64,000 nt of DNA from Caprimulgus europaeus (GCA_907165065.1 OU015526.1:68285723-68349722), one strand, 5' to 3'. Counted from the stretch's first letter, positions 33,191 to 46,978 are shown. Numbers and translations are program-made. The notes: generated from the sequence alone by a model not told the origin.

Positions 33191-34822
33191 GGAAAATGAC
33201 ACTATGACCCAGCTGTTCCTCAGAGGAAGCAAACAAGCTCCAAATCAGCCTTACTTAGGCTAGATGGGCTGATTGCTTGGGAAGAAGTTCTCTGAAATCA
33301 AACCAGGACAGAAGCAATCTGCAGTAATGACCCACTCTCAGCCATTTCTTTTCTGAATCTACAGCAACTAGGTGAAAAAGATATTGTTGGGGGGGGGGGG
33401 GGGGGGGGTTGTTTGTTTCTTTTACTTTACCCTTCTAAGCACAGACTGCTCCATAGTCAGAGAGATCTGAGGGAGTTTCCCAGCTCCACCTACTCAGCAG
33501 TGGCTCTGCACCCCGAGTGGGTGCAGTACCTTACAAATCTGGAGTTTTGTGAAACTCTGCCAAGTCATTTGGAGAGTGCTTTGAAATTCTTGAATGAGCA
33601 CAGCCCAGTTGGGGGTAGTTTTCAGTCTTCAGCTTGAAAACCCCTCTGGGTTTTCTAGTGCAAATAGAAATGGGGAAGGAGTGTCAGCTCAAAGCATAAC
33701 CTGGTAATGCTCATAAGGAGGCTAGCAGGAGTGAAACCAAGTAATGTGGGAGTGCAATTAATGCGTACTTTCACCGGTCACCTTACCCTGGTCATTGTCT
33801 GGATCAGCTAACACCCTTGTGCCTTTCTCAACTCAGTGAGAGATGATATTGCAGAGCAGATAAAACTGCTGAGAAATTAGCAGAGTTGGAGAGTAAAAGC
33901 CATTCTAATTCCAGAATGGCCTTATTACTCTTTGAACAACCCAAATGTTTCTCCATATAGTTCATTTAGCCTGCTCAGAAACAGGGGATGTAGAAATAGG
34001 TGGCATTGACTTGGGACGTTTATTTTTAGGTAACGCTTATTGTTCCCTTTCTCAGCATAAGAACTACTTTCATCTTCTTCAGAGGCAGAGTTATAAATAT
34101 CTTCCACTGAGATCCAGGGCCTCTGACGTGGGAGTGTAGCACATCTCCCTGCTGTGCATGGCAATCGTATTTCCTTCCATTCCACAGCACTCTTGCACCC
34201 CTCCGACAGAAAAAGCCCCCTCAGCTCCTAAAACCCATTTGTTATTTTCCTGAGGAGGAAGGGGATGCTTGTGGGAAACTGCACATTATGTGTTGTAGCA
34301 ATACGAAATACAACATGTCCCATTTCTGCCTAGTCCTCATCAGTGTTGGACACTTCACTTTCCTGGATTCCAGCAGCCTGGTTCTTCTTTATGTAATCAA
34401 TAGCATGTGCAAACTGCTCCTGTCCTTGCCTTCCTTTGCTTGCTGGTGCCTTATACAACACAGTCCTTGCCCATGACTCAGGCACTGTGACAAGTTCAGA
34501 GTGACACCACTTTGTTTGTCAGCATGTGTTATAGAAAAGACCAAGCAAGAAAGAATTGAAAGTCCCTCAATGGCAAACATGCTTCCTACTCTCAAAATCT
34601 GTCACAAATCCCAGACAGACTTGTAACCCCCTCACCTGTTTGATAACATTTTCCTCTTCAATGCTGGCTGCCCCACTTGCCAGAAAAAGGGCATCTCCTG
34701 TGGGGACTAGTGGGAGCTACACACAAGTGCTTCACGCATTAGCTGCTATTTCTGACCAGGAACAGCTCAAGTGGTCAAGCCTCACGGTGTGACCCATCTC
34801 AGAAGATTGTTTTACTGCTTCC
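33191..34822. other. Intergenic, nothing recognised except a poly-G run
   Basis: No exon or mobile element was recognised. A 20-nt G homopolymer sits at 33389-33408. Confidence 0.6.
33389..33408. repeat. Poly-G homopolymer (20 nt)
   Basis: Twenty consecutive G residues flanked by TT. The true length may differ, because such runs are prone to polymerase and assembly error. Confidence 0.95.
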
Positions 34823-35085
34823 TGTCCTGGTTTTGCTAGGATAGAGTTAATTTTCTTCTTTGTAGTTAGAATAGCTGTGTTTTAGTTTCAGTGTAGAACT
34901 TGGTATGAGAACATCATTGATAAAAGTCCTGATGTTATGAGTTGCTGCTGGAGCTCAAGGCCACCGTGTTTGGCTGGTTCACAGCTGCATTAGGGCTGGG
35001 AGGGAGAAGCGCAGTGAATAGCAAACCCCAAACCTGGCATTTGGATGTGCCAATGAAATATTCCAGATCATTCAATATTCAACAA
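34823..35085 (+). mobile_element. Avian endogenous-retrovirus LTR, 3'-truncated, + orientation
   Basis: The 5' part of an LTR of the same general family as that at 26420. It starts with TGTCCTGGTTTTGCTAGGAT and contains 'agagttaattttcttc', 'cttggtatgagaacatcattg' and an 'aaatattccagatcatt' phrase that in the other copy precedes the TATA region. The promoter/R/U5 half is missing. No retroviral coding sequence is adjacent. The right boundary is approximate. Confidence 0.8.
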
Positions 35086-38000
35086 ATGGTTGAAGTGCCC
35101 ATGGAGACAACAGAAGTGCACAGAGGTTTTTCTTGCTGCTTGCAAGGAAAAGGTTGGCATTTCCTCACCTGCATCTCAAAATGAGAAGGGAGCAAAGAGG
35201 AGATGAGAGGCTGCAGGTCCTTTGCTGAAGCTGTGGAAGAGCATCAGCGCACAGGAATTGGTGCAGATGTATTTCCTAAGCACTGAGGAGCTGAGGGAAC
35301 CAGGCAGCGTTGCCCTAGGGGAGGACCAAAGAGCAAGTTTTAGTCCATTTCTCTGACTGGCTTTTAGGAAGCTCAGGCAATCTAAAAGAAAATTGACTGG
35401 AGAAAATAAATAGAGCAATAAATAAAACGGTAGGGGAACGCTTACCTGCCAAAATCTGGAGTTGAAGGTAGGGAAGCAGCATATCTGCTATTTTAACTAT
35501 CAAGTGCATCAACATATAAATTGTGCTTAGTTTCCTTGGTGGACAGAGCTCTGTGCACGTTAACACACGTAGAAGCAGTGTTCTCTTATAAAATACTCAT
35601 GGCCTGAAACAGGCGCAGCATGACCACGGGCAGAGAATATTGGAACATACTTCAAGTTGTGTTGTTTCAGTATCATTCATCATTTAGGCTAATTCAAAAG
35701 TAAACAAAAGCATTTTAGGTCATTTTGGAAATTTATTCCTTTTTAATTCCCTATAGGCCTCATTGTGGTTTTATTTCTTAATAAAAAATTCATTTTTGGC
35801 ATTTGCTAACTTAGTATTATTTTAAGATTCTGGTTCTGGTTTTACATGTCACTTTAAATCCCACATTGCCCCAAAGGGGAGCGGATGGAAGTCAATTCTT
35901 CAATGGGAAAAAAAAAGGTTAATATTCCAAGTATTTTTCTATTTTGAAATTAAAAGACTACTACTTGGAGAAGAAATTTATTTTAACTTGTTTTTAAATG
36001 CAAAAATTAAGTTTCAAAATGAAGTTAAACTTGGCCTTTCTTGAAATAGTTTTCCTGCCAAAAGCACACTAGTGAAAATGTTCAGCTCGGTGCGAAAAGA
36101 CAGGTGTTCAAACAGATACATTGCTTTGTTTAATCCCTGCTTTTTGTAATTTTTGATCTGTTCTATTGACTATATAAAAAAATTTAAGGATGTACTCATG
36201 ATAAAATTGTGTCTTTCTAGATTTTAAGCTTTGAGAAGAAAAAGGCAATTTATGCAGGATAGAGAATGGGATGCATTTTGTTTTGAGGCATGTCCCGGTA
36301 TCAATAAAAGTAATGATTTCGGGTCAGATCCTCTCTATTTTAATCTCCATGGCCAGTTTGGAAGCATTCTCTATAAGGGCTTTAAGGCAGTTTCTTTTCT
36401 TTCCCATGATCTACAACAATGTCCTTGTGACAGCTTTCAGTACTCATTTTTTGGAGACCACCTGGCTTTTAAAGATAAATAAGTGAGTTAGCATTTTGGC
36501 AATGTATAGGTGCTACCTATGGAATATGTGATAAACTGGAAAGGTCCATACATTGATTATTGTATTTTGTATAGCTGACAAGGCTTTACATCTAAAAGAA
36601 CAAATAAATTAACACACCCCATTGCTTTCCCTCTTTCGCTTGACTGTTGTAGCTGCTTGACATATTGCAAGAATGAAGCAAAGTGAGAAATGGAATTAAG
36701 AAAAATACATGTCTAAAGGAAAAACCAGGTAGTAGAATATTATCCAAATTGAACCATCACTTTATATAACCTGGAACAGTATTGTTAGGGTGTTGAGCTG
36801 CCCCTGCTTGAAAAGCACAAGAACACCTGCCTTACTTAAAGGCCTTTGACTGTTATACAGCGGTATTCACTGTCTTGATTGAAGCCGATGATCTCATAGC
36901 CTTGGGGATCTGACATGGGACATAAATTTGCCACAGTTGTAGTTTCTAAATGAGCATCACTATGGTGATAAGAGACCAGGGCCACTTGGCCTGCTCCCTC
37001 CCATTTAAAAGCAAAGTGTTCATAACACATGGAAAGCCTCATTGTTTGATTCTAATGGGCAATATCTCTTTCTACTAACTGAAATATATTGTGACACCAA
37101 AGCGAGGACTTTTCATGCCATTTCCAGGCTCAGGTTGGTTTTATTCCCTTGCTAATCTGAAGAGGTACCCTTCAAACAAGTGATCAGAAGGAAACTGTGG
37201 GAGCCTGGAAGAGCCTCGTAGTCTCCATGTACGCTGTGGGTGAGTTACAAGACAGCTGGTCAAGGCTGGGGAACCATGGATGAGTAGTTCAAATTTACCC
37301 CCCAGCTCCTGGCACAGCTCCTTCCAGGAGAAAGGTCACTGGGCGCTTTGTTTGCCTCTCTTGCACTCTGTCTTCTGAAATAACCCACTCTGCTGCACTT
37401 AAGGACCCAAGAGGCTGATGGCCAAGTGTTGGCATTTTTTTGCTGGTGAGTGGTTGGTACCTCAAGACACTTGTGCCTTGGCTGCAGGGCAATCTCTGAA
37501 GCACCATTCAGTCGCATTCCTGATCTGTGCTCAAGCTTGTCCTCAGATGCCTGCACAGCTCCAGGGGAACAAGCAAGGAGATGTCCCTTAGCCTGCAGCT
37601 CTGCATGGGGTAAACCCAGGTCCTGCCCCCTGTTTACTTGTGCTGGAGTTGCTCGTTTTGTGCAGACAAGAAGGAGGTCTCAGGCCCACTGGCTTCATTA
37701 CTATTCACTGTTTTAACTGAAGGGATATGGCTCCTGCTTTCTAAAAATCAGCTTGTCCTCCAATGCCCTCTGGTGACGGGAACTAATTAGATGCCACTGC
37801 TACTATTGAATCCAGTTGCAAAACACTGATGTTCTTTTATTCCTATTAAATATTTCAGGCAAATACTGAGATTTGGCACAAGCTGAAGTCTGTGTTCACC
37901 AGTTTGAATACAAACCTCTCGCTGTAATTGCTACAGCATTTCCTAGGAGTGGAAAAATAAGCACGTTCTAGAGACACCATAACTTCGGGAATCTCCAAAG

Positions 38001-39026
38001 CTTATTAGGTTGATCCTTTAAATACTTTAGTTCTGATCCTTACTGCGGAGAAGTACACTTGAGCACGTGTGTGGGTCTGCATGGCTGCAGAAACGCCTTG
38101 TGTCACCTTCCATGCTTAATTGCTCAGGATGAAAAAGCAGTGGCCCCAAATAACTATGAGGAAAACAGGTTGCTGAAATAATCCCAACCACTCGCATATG
38201 CTGTGCACAGCTTCTGTTCCCTGCCTGCTGGAGCCTGTGTGAGTAGAGGCACAAACCAGCCACGAAGCAAGAAGGAGGCCAAGGGGCAGGATGAGTCACC
38301 CTACTTGGTATTTGAAAGTCAGTCTGCCTGACAAACGTGTAGACACTTCTCAAAACCAGGCTTGATAGCTGTGGCAACACGTGGCAGTTTATCCACTCTT
38401 TTATTCTAGTCTGACTGCCGGACCACCGTGAGAACAGGGAAGCAGGTAAAACACTAAATACACAGTGACTGGTTGGTGAATGATAACTAACATTTTAAAT
38501 TAAAAATGCAAAAATACTGAAATCACTTTCATAAAGCAGGTCAGATTTCCATTTGATGAGCCTAGCGAGCTTCTGAGTGTATCGTTGGGTTTTTTTAATT
38601 GTTTCTCTTATTATTTGCAATCTCTGTTCTTCCAAAAAAAAAAAAAACCCCATAGAAATAACACATGCTTTAAAAACAAAATGCTCCAAGACCTTGCTGC
38701 CACAATGTGCTGCCATGGACTGAGTGCTTACAGCTTAGTTATTAACATGTGATAGAGAGAGTTAGTAATTGGAACTGCCAGCAGAGCCTTGATGACGGAG
38801 GGGGATGTAGGCCCAAGTATAATTTGATAAGCGACTTGGGCATTGCAGATCTGCAGCCATCAGTGGCACCAAACATCCATGCACTACATCTACAGCCTCT
38901 CTGTGCCTGTTACTTCTTACTCCTGCCCTTTTCTCTGCAGCAAACCCGCTGTGAATGCCATGTAGGATTGCAGAAGCACGCCAAGAGTTGTGCTCCAGCC
39001 TCCGCTCTGTGGGACACTGCAGGAGA
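35086..39026. other. Intergenic, no gene recognised
   Basis: About 3.9 kb, notably AT-rich at 35.6-36.6 kb. Frames such as 37260-37556 (-) and 38027-38380 (-) are unrecognised. The quiet AT-rich stretch at about 35.7-36.2 kb could hold a conserved non-coding element, but I cannot test conservation. Confidence 0.5.
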
Positions 39027-39350
39027 GACAGAATCATAGAATCACTGAATGGTTTGGGCTGGAAGGGACCTTAAAGATCATCCAGTTCCAACCCCCCTGC
39101 CATCAGCAGGGACACCTTCCACTAGACCAGGTTGCTCAAAGCCTCATCCAGCCTGGCCTTGAACACTTCCAGGGAGGGGGCAGCCACAGCTTCTCTGGGC
39201 AACCTGTTCCAGTGTCTGACCACCCTCACAGTGAAGAATTTCTTCCTAATATCTAATCTAACCTGCCCTCTGCCAGTTTGAATCCATTTCCCCTTGTTCT
39301 GTCATTAACTGCCCTTATGAAAAGTCCCTCTTCAGCTTTCTTGTAGGCCC
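39027..39350 (-). mobile_element. CR1 LINE 3' fragment
   Basis: The + strand reads 'cagaatcatagaatcactg', 'gggctggaagggacc', 'tgaagaatttcttcctaata' and 'ccatttccccttgttctgtc', the reverse complement of a CR1 3' end. Same subfamily as the copy at 14.7 kb. Truncated at its inner end near 'cttgtaggccc'. Confidence 0.9.
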
Positions 39351-42084
39351 AAGATGGCAGTGAGTATGTGACTGTGGGAGAGCTGCTGGCTTTTAGCACC
39401 CTAATAAGGAGATCAGGAGCTTCAGAAGTCACTCCAACCTTCTGTTTTACGTTAGCAGAAGGTCCCAACCACGACAGGTGATCAAAGAACATTTGTCCTT
39501 ATGTGTATCAGGGCAGGCTCAGGAGGAAGGATGGCCAGAACGAGCCTGGGTGTCCATTAATTCATCCCTCCTGCACGGTCAGGGTTTGCAATTCTTCCAT
39601 ATTTGTGCAGTGACCTTTCTAATGGTACAGAGGACTCTAACCTCCATGCCCCAGAACAGCTTCCTTCCTTGCCCACAGAGCTCTCTCCCCACTCCAAGAG
39701 CTATCAAGCAACAGCTTTGCATTTTATAAATGAAATAAACTTTCGCTGTAGCCATGCAGCTGTCTAACAAAACCACCGGGGCTTTAGAAATAAAGACAAG
39801 AGCTAAGCATTTTATGAGCTTTTTTGAGGAAAGAGATCCATCTTAAAATTGAGCTGGGCATAAGCAGGGAGTATGATATAAACCTGTGCAGATTACCTCA
39901 CCCCTGTGCAATGGAAGTTAATCTTTTGGAAAAGATGGGTGTCTGTTCATTACAAGCAATTACCATCAGTCATAGTCCTTCTAGGAAGTTCAGGGAGAAT
40001 GACTCAGTTCATTTGATGAGTTATACTGCCAGTTTTCCCCAAAGTACTGGCCAGCAGAATTACCAAGGCTGGCCCTAAGCTTTCTGAATGGCAGGGTATA
40101 CATCAGTGCCACACTTGGCTTGGCTCGCTGTAACAGGCAACTAATGGAATGGGACTGACCAAGATAAAAGAGGCAGGAGGTGAAAATTCTGCAGAGGTAT
40201 GCATCTCCCCGGGTGTGCATCTGCCCACTCCATCTTTCTGCACTCTTTTGGTAGGGCTCCAAGCTACCAGCAATAGTTTGGATTTATATAACTGAGGGAC
40301 TCGATGCTTTACAAACATTAATTTAGCTACAAAACAGGTATGTGGTTGGGATCCCACATCTTCACATCCATGGCATGTGTGAGGTATGGAGAGAAAAAGA
40401 GGGAGAGTAGCTTTACAGTCAGTGAGAAGCATGACAAATTCAAGGCTTGTCAGGCTTGCAGGAGGATTAAGCACAGGCTTTTCAGAAGTACCTAGAAGTG
40501 GTTTACTCCTGCACAAGCAGAAGTCAGTGACAGTCAGTAGACCTGAGGCTGGGCAAAATGTTAGGGAGAGTGTTGCCTGAAATGACCAGTTGCAGGCTCC
40601 CTGGGGGTCTGTCACACCTACAAGAATAGATCCTTCAGCAAAGGAGCATTTGTCTGCCTCAGGTCCAGTGACATTGCCAACCTGGCATTGCAGAGGAAGA
40701 AAAAGAGTCAACATCTACGTTTTTAATGGAGAGGTAACCCAAATTTTGAGCTATTTGGAGCACTATCTCTGTACCAGTGGATGTGTGGATGTCCTTGCTA
40801 ATGAGATAGGGGCACTCTGAGCAGAGGGCTTATTTTGATGGCTTTACTGGCAGAACTGCTTGCCTCGCTTGTGCACACTGATGAGAATGCACAGCCCTTC
40901 TGTCAGCTCTAGATGGGTGCATAGAATATTCACTGCTATGAAGGCAGCATACATTTGGAAGCATCACTATTAAGAAAAAAGTAGCAAGTGCTCTCAGCGA
41001 TGTTGGAAAGCAAGTAGTGTGCAGAGCTGTTCCACAGCAGTAGCTTTAATTTCCTGCCATTGCAGGGCATAGCTGATCTAACACTAACTGTGGGTTTGCA
41101 CAATGTCAGAACAGCCCTGAGAATTTCAAAAGAAAGCTTTGTGTATATTAAAGGAAAAAATTGCCAGGGAAAACTCTGCCCCAGACTGGTTGGTGTGAAG
41201 TAGTTGGCTCAAAGGCCTTGCCTATCTCGGGGCGTGAGCAATAGGAGGGCGATACCAGTCCCCCCTCACATATGATGCCAAATAAGCTGTGTGTTGTTGA
41301 AGCATGTTTTCAACAACAGGATGGAGAGTTTAAGCTCCCACAAAGCAGTATCCCACATGACTGGCCTGCTGATAGCTAGAACGAGTTCAGCTTTTCACAT
41401 GGACTCAGCACACAGCTGCAACTGAGGACTGCAGATTCACGGCTGTGTTTTGCCACCTATCACAGTACTTACATACACATTAGACATTCTTGAGCATTAT
41501 AACATAGCAAAGATGAAATAAAAACATACAGGTTCTTAGTCTCTTCTGGCAACACCATTCTAAATGCTAGACATGCCTCTAGAAGTATCTGGAATAAATT
41601 ATTTTTGTTTTGTTGAGGTCTGCATAGCCTCTGTTTCAGTGAATTGAAAGGATGTGATTAGAGAGCGATTGTTGCACTGTACTCAACCTCACCTTTCTTT
41701 CTCTTTTGTTAGCGAGTCAGACTAGTTTCTGGAATGAGTGGTCCCGTTGAAAATTACTGAAAAGTGAGGGACATATGCAGAGACAGAGAGCTGAAGACTG
41801 CACACTAGCATTCTGTGAAACCTGGACAGAATTAAATAGTGGTACAACTGAATATAAATTTTTTATCGTTAGTTCTCTTTAAAAAGATGGGGTTATAAAA
41901 ACCTGATTTGCTGTAGGAATTAGATGTTTGGGATGTTTCATGCACACATTTATGGCATGTTACTTCTATCAATAGAAAATGCAAGTGCTAAGCATCTCTA
42001 TTTGCTTCTCAGCTGAGGCAATTATAAAAAATCACTGTGGTAAAGAGCTTTAAAGAGTAGTATCCAGATGCATGTGCACATAGA
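39351..42084. other. Intergenic, no gene recognised
   Basis: The longest open frame is 203 codons on the - strand at 40103-40714. It has no domain I recognise, no splice context and ordinary composition, so it is not called. Nothing else was recognised. Confidence 0.5.
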
Positions 42085-42311
42085 AGTATAGAATCATTTA
42101 AGTTGGAAAAGACCTTTAAGATCATTGAGCCCAACTGTAAACCTAACACTGCTGGTCCACCACTGAACAGTGTCCCTAAGCACCTCATCTACACGTCTTT
42201 TAAAGACCTCCAGGGATGGTGACTCCACCGCTTCCCTGGGCAGCCTGTTCCAATGCTGGACAACCCTTTTAAAGAATTTTTTCCTAAGATTCAATCTAAA
42301 CCTCCCCTGGC
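42085..42311 (-). mobile_element. CR1 LINE 3' fragment, older subfamily
   Basis: The + strand reads 'agaatcatttaagttggaaa', 'gacctttaagatcattgagc', the 'cactgaacagtgtccctaag' phrase and 'ttttttcctaagattcaatc', diagnostic of an older CR1 subfamily. The - strand still shows [11 protein letters not shown] and [19 protein letters not shown]. Confidence 0.9.
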
Positions 42312-45300
42312 ATAGGAACACATTAACCATGTCAGTTACTCATCCTGTGTGACATCAGGTTGCCGTTCTGTTGCTTGCTGCGTGATCTGTTGACAGCTGT
42401 GACTCCTCACATCCCAGATCTGAGGCCCCACTCCACGGCCACGCGCGTACACGGCAGTTGTTTGCATTTCGTGGTCTTGCTTTCGTGTTGTGAGCTGAAA
42501 ACTCAGCAGCTGGAGTTGCATGTGCTGGCACCTTCAAAGGAGAATTACAGTCGCCATTTTCAATGGCTGGTCCCAGAAGCACATATGGTTCCCAGAAATG
42601 ATGACTGGTACCAGTTATTGAATCATGTTGTAATGGGAAGCTACATGTTAACCCTGCACATCCCGCAGAGAGAACAGATTGTAAAATTGGGAGCAGGTGG
42701 GAACCCATCTTGCTGTTAACAAGTGTCAGAAAGTTTCTGATTAGAGTTTACTCATGCTTTATACAGTAAAATTCTTCTTCTGAAGCTCTGGGATTCAACG
42801 CTACCAAACCGTATACAGAGCTGCATTGCAGCACTGTCAGTAACTCTGGCTGTGGCTGAGCAACGGGCAGGTGCTGTGCAGAAAAAGGGTCACCTGCAAA
42901 GCTGGAAGCTGGGAATAAAAACAGGCACATAACCTTTTCCTTCTTCTTTTAGTCCTCTGCTTTAAAAATGGCTTATGTTTTAAAGATGAGTTGAATGGGG
43001 GGGTAAGTAGGTTGGCCCCTGAAAGCTGTTTCATAGGAGTATCTTGGGCATTGCAGCACCCTAGAAGGCCAAGTAAACAGCTCTGTCTGATCAGCATGTA
43101 TGGGCTCTCTGACACACAGAGAGACACTTGATACAATCAGTCATGCTTGTAGGACTGAAGGAGCATAAGGGATAAGTTTGTATGTCTCAGGTCACTGCTA
43201 AATAGCTGAGAGTTGAGGAAAATAAGCCAGCTTCAGCAGAAAGGAGGTTTTTAAACTGTTGTGAGATTTTTCCTACCAGGAAGAAGGCTCCAGAGGGAGG
43301 AATGAAGTCAGAGTTCTGACTGGCACAGTACTTTTCCATAACCATGTGTCAAAAACCTGTCTGCTGTAAGACCTCTAAGCCAAGGTTGTGGGATGTGCAT
43401 GATTATTTCTTAAGTGCCAGACACTGACTTGGCTTGGTATAATATTTCCATACATTTAGCTCTCTGCCTTTTTTTTTTTTTAAGGAAATCTCAGTGCATC
43501 CTTGAGATAATAGAGGGCAAACTCACCCACTGATAAGCCATCCCCATCTCTGCAGACACCTGATATCACACTCAGTGATGTGCATGAGAACACAAGCATC
43601 CTTCTAGTCACTAACCTCTCCAGCCACAAATGGGAGTGGCAGTGGCCAGAATGTCTCCATCCAGCTTTCACTGCTCTTCTGTTCAGAGGCTTGCAAAGGC
43701 AAAGGCTGCAAGACCGATCAGGCTTGCGAATGGCACCTCACTGGAAAAACTAATGCAATGCTATTTGGGGAGAGAAAATACCAAATACCAAACCCCTACT
43801 CAGTGGAATTACATGCAAAACCACTATGTGGAGCCAGCCACTAATTATTTGACTGATGAGGAAGTCGGATTCAAACTAGCTTGTTACCAAAATTTCACGT
43901 GCATGTGCTTTCACTTTGCCTCTCTCCAAAGTCCAGGCATGGGACAATTTGCTGCAATGTAAATCAGATGCATGAAACCATCAGTGAAACTTAGTAAAGT
44001 GATGCTGTAGAGACAGAAAGACACATCTCTCCTCCGTCTTTGGGAGAGAACTCTCCACCAGGTTTCCCCAGTCTGTGTGTGTAGCTTCTTCCTGCGCTTC
44101 CTTCTACTGTGTTCCTTGTTTTGCTCCCATCTAGTCTAAACTCTGGTGGCCTGTGAAAGTGTAGGACTAGTTTCCCAGACCAAAAAAGAGAATAGAGTAT
44201 AGCTTGAATGTCATCACTGACAACATGCTGTGGTTTGTGTACATCATCTGGCAGATGCAGAGCCTCTTCAGCCACTTGATTAGGATGCAATTTGATTTAG
44301 AAAACAGAACAGCTTCTAGATAATGCATACATTTGAAAGGGTGGGAAATAAAATACACTTCTCCAAGCTAAGGCACGAGAGGTAATTTCCAATGTTAGGG
44401 AAGGGCACAGTAACAAATAAATGCATCAAGGAAACCTGATTTGTTGTACAAGACTTCCTCTACTGATGTTCCATGATGAGAATTTATGGACTAAAAGTTC
44501 AAACTCAGCTTTGCACTGGAAACTTTCCTCACTGTTTACTCCATTACTTAATGTGAACACTTCTCTGTGTTTCCAATACTGAGTTTTGTTACAGGCAGGC
44601 AAATGACGGGGATACAGCAAGATGTAGCCACTTTTTGTTGGCAAGAAACTCAAGGAAAGAAGAATCTCGAGTAACTCAGTTATATGTAGCAACACACGAT
44701 TTATCTGCCTTATTCCAACACTATCTCCAAGGAAAGAGAGAACTGAAATACAGAAGAGAAAAATTCTGACACGACAAGTAACCAGTTCAGATGAATTTAG
44801 TATTTGATGCATGCAGCAAGAAAGTATAGGGAAAAGCTGCATACTGTTGGTACTAGGAACCACAGGCATCTGCTCAGGAGTGTCACTCAAACACAGTAAT
44901 CTTCTCAGTTGAAGAGAGAAGTCTTCTGTCCATACTGATGAGCAGATAGGAAGAAGGACATTTGGCTCCAGAAGCAGTATGAGGCACAGAGTCTCTACCC
45001 TGCAGTAGATTAATCTGTATAGTCCAAGCCTTAAGCACAACTTGTGCATGCTGTGATAGTATGATGGGAGAACTTGAGAACGTAGATATTTCTTCCCGAA
45101 GCATCCGTTCACTGGGTCTCTCCATCGATGGGAAGCAAGACAACCTCCTGACAGGCAATCACCCACATAAATGCTTCAAGTTAGCGAGCTCAGGCTGCTC
45201 ACACAATTCACACCTGCAAATGACATTCACTGAACCTGCTAAACTACCTAGAGGCATGGGGGAGGCAAGAGTTGTAAATTATCCCCAGAGAGCCTCGGGT

Positions 45301-46978
45301 TTCAGGAATAAACAGCCCAACTGCCATTAACCTAGATGCAAAGAAGTGTCTTGAAAACTGGGCCTTCAGGATGATGTTTGTCAGTCTCTCTCTCGTACCA
45401 AGTGAAACATTCCCGAGGAAATAATTCAATATTCATTCAGGATAAACAACTTGGACACAGACTTGTCTCTTCCATGTCTGAATGCGTCTCAATGTTGCTA
45501 GGCTGCAGAGCTGATCTACTTTTCCTTAGGCTCATTGATTCTTTTCCCCCTTTGAATGCAAAAGGGAAGTCTTGGGAGTACAAATTGAAAGAAATCCACC
45601 CGCAAGTCCCCTGTGACTTGACGGTGAGGCAGGACACAACACCAGGATGGACACAACACCAGCCTGGACACAACACCAGGCTGTACACAGGCTTTTTGCT
45701 GCCCAGCTTCTCAGTCGTGTCCGGTGGGCAGAGTCACAGCTTGAACCATTCAGTCGTCCCCACATCAGCGAGGCCTGGCTTGGGCTAGGCAAAAGAATGA
45801 GGTGTGTCTTCATCCCAGAGGGAGCCCTGGGTCTCCCTGGGTTTGATAAGAGACTTCCTGACCTATCCAGGCTCTGAGGTTTTAAAAGCCCTATTTTTGT
45901 GGCTTTAGTTGGGGCAGCTCTGACCCTCCCACTGCAGAGTGACTTGAAAAGACTTCTGTCCAGCCCTCCAGTAAAACCTATCGTCCTACGGTGTTCACAC
46001 CCAGGCAGCCCCGAGTGCCTGACCATCCACAGTAGCCCCGAATTTGGAAGCCTCCTACAAAAATTGGACACTAATGACTGCCTCTACATGCACTGATATC
46101 GCATCTTTAGCAGATTCATAATGCTAGAGCCCCTCAGCAGATAGCCAAGCTGTTACAGCCCTGGCCAGAGATACCAACCGCAGCTGCTTTGTCTCATCTG
46201 ACAAAGGAGCAGTGATAACCAACTTGAGCAGTAAGAATAAAATGAGAGTGTTTTGAGTGTAAATTGGATTAAGAAATTATATTGCTGCTTTGTTATAGAG
46301 ATGCTAAAGTTTTCATGTGTTAGAGGAGCCATTTTTGTGTAACATATGTCTGAAGGAACATTGTTCATGGTTCAGGAATCACCAAAGAACAACCCACTAT
46401 GCCTCACTTTAAGTCTTCAGGTACCTTCCTTCAAAAAACAGTCTCTTGTAAGCATGTAGCATTGTAGATTAAATAAGGAACAGCCTGGAGTGTTGAAAGA
46501 GTTATTTCTTATTTTAGCATTTCAAGTAGTTTTAGGAAGTGGTCATTCCCTTTTCTGTCTTAATAAAGCTTGTCCTACTTAGAGATGACAAAGCCATTTG
46601 TTAGGAGGTGGCAGGTTGCACCTGAACTCTGCTTAGATGGCACGAGGCAAAAAGGGCAGCAGAGCCGGGCAGGCTGGGCTCAGCACTGAGGGAAGGAAAA
46701 GGATCAGAAGAGAAAGAAGGGAAAGGCTGTGAGGAAGGGCAGAAAGGCAGACCATAGTGAGTGAGCAGAGCTTTTAAATCAGCAAAAACACTTCCTTCCA
46801 AAATCTCCTTAGACTGGTCAAAACTCGGGATTCCTTTTGGTGCTCTCAGCAAACAGCTCCAAGGCTCCCTTGCAAAACGGTTGCTTCTCCTCACCCCACC
46901 ATCTCCTCCCCACAGGTGACAATGTCCTGATGCTACCAGCTCCTGCATTAATTCTGTGACCTTAGGAGCATAGCTAAG
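42312..46978. other. Intergenic, no gene recognised
   Basis: Contains a 246-codon - strand open frame (44426-45166) of unknown meaning and a 17-bp tandem repeat at 45632-45682. No exon or mobile element was recognised in the rest. Confidence 0.5.
45632..45682. repeat. 17-bp tandem repeat, three copies
   Basis: The unit GGACACAACACCAGGAT occurs three times with changes only in its last three bases, followed by a partial fourth copy (GTACACAGG). Confidence 0.95.

Noticed and set aside
40103..40714. 203-codon - strand frame in intergenic DNA
   Set aside because: No recognisable domain, signal or splice context; likely chance.
43630..43962. 110-codon + strand frame with a fairly protein-like middle (NYLTDEEVGFKLACYQ)
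   Set aside because: I considered a pseudogene or exon, but no family is recognised and no flanking splice sites fit.
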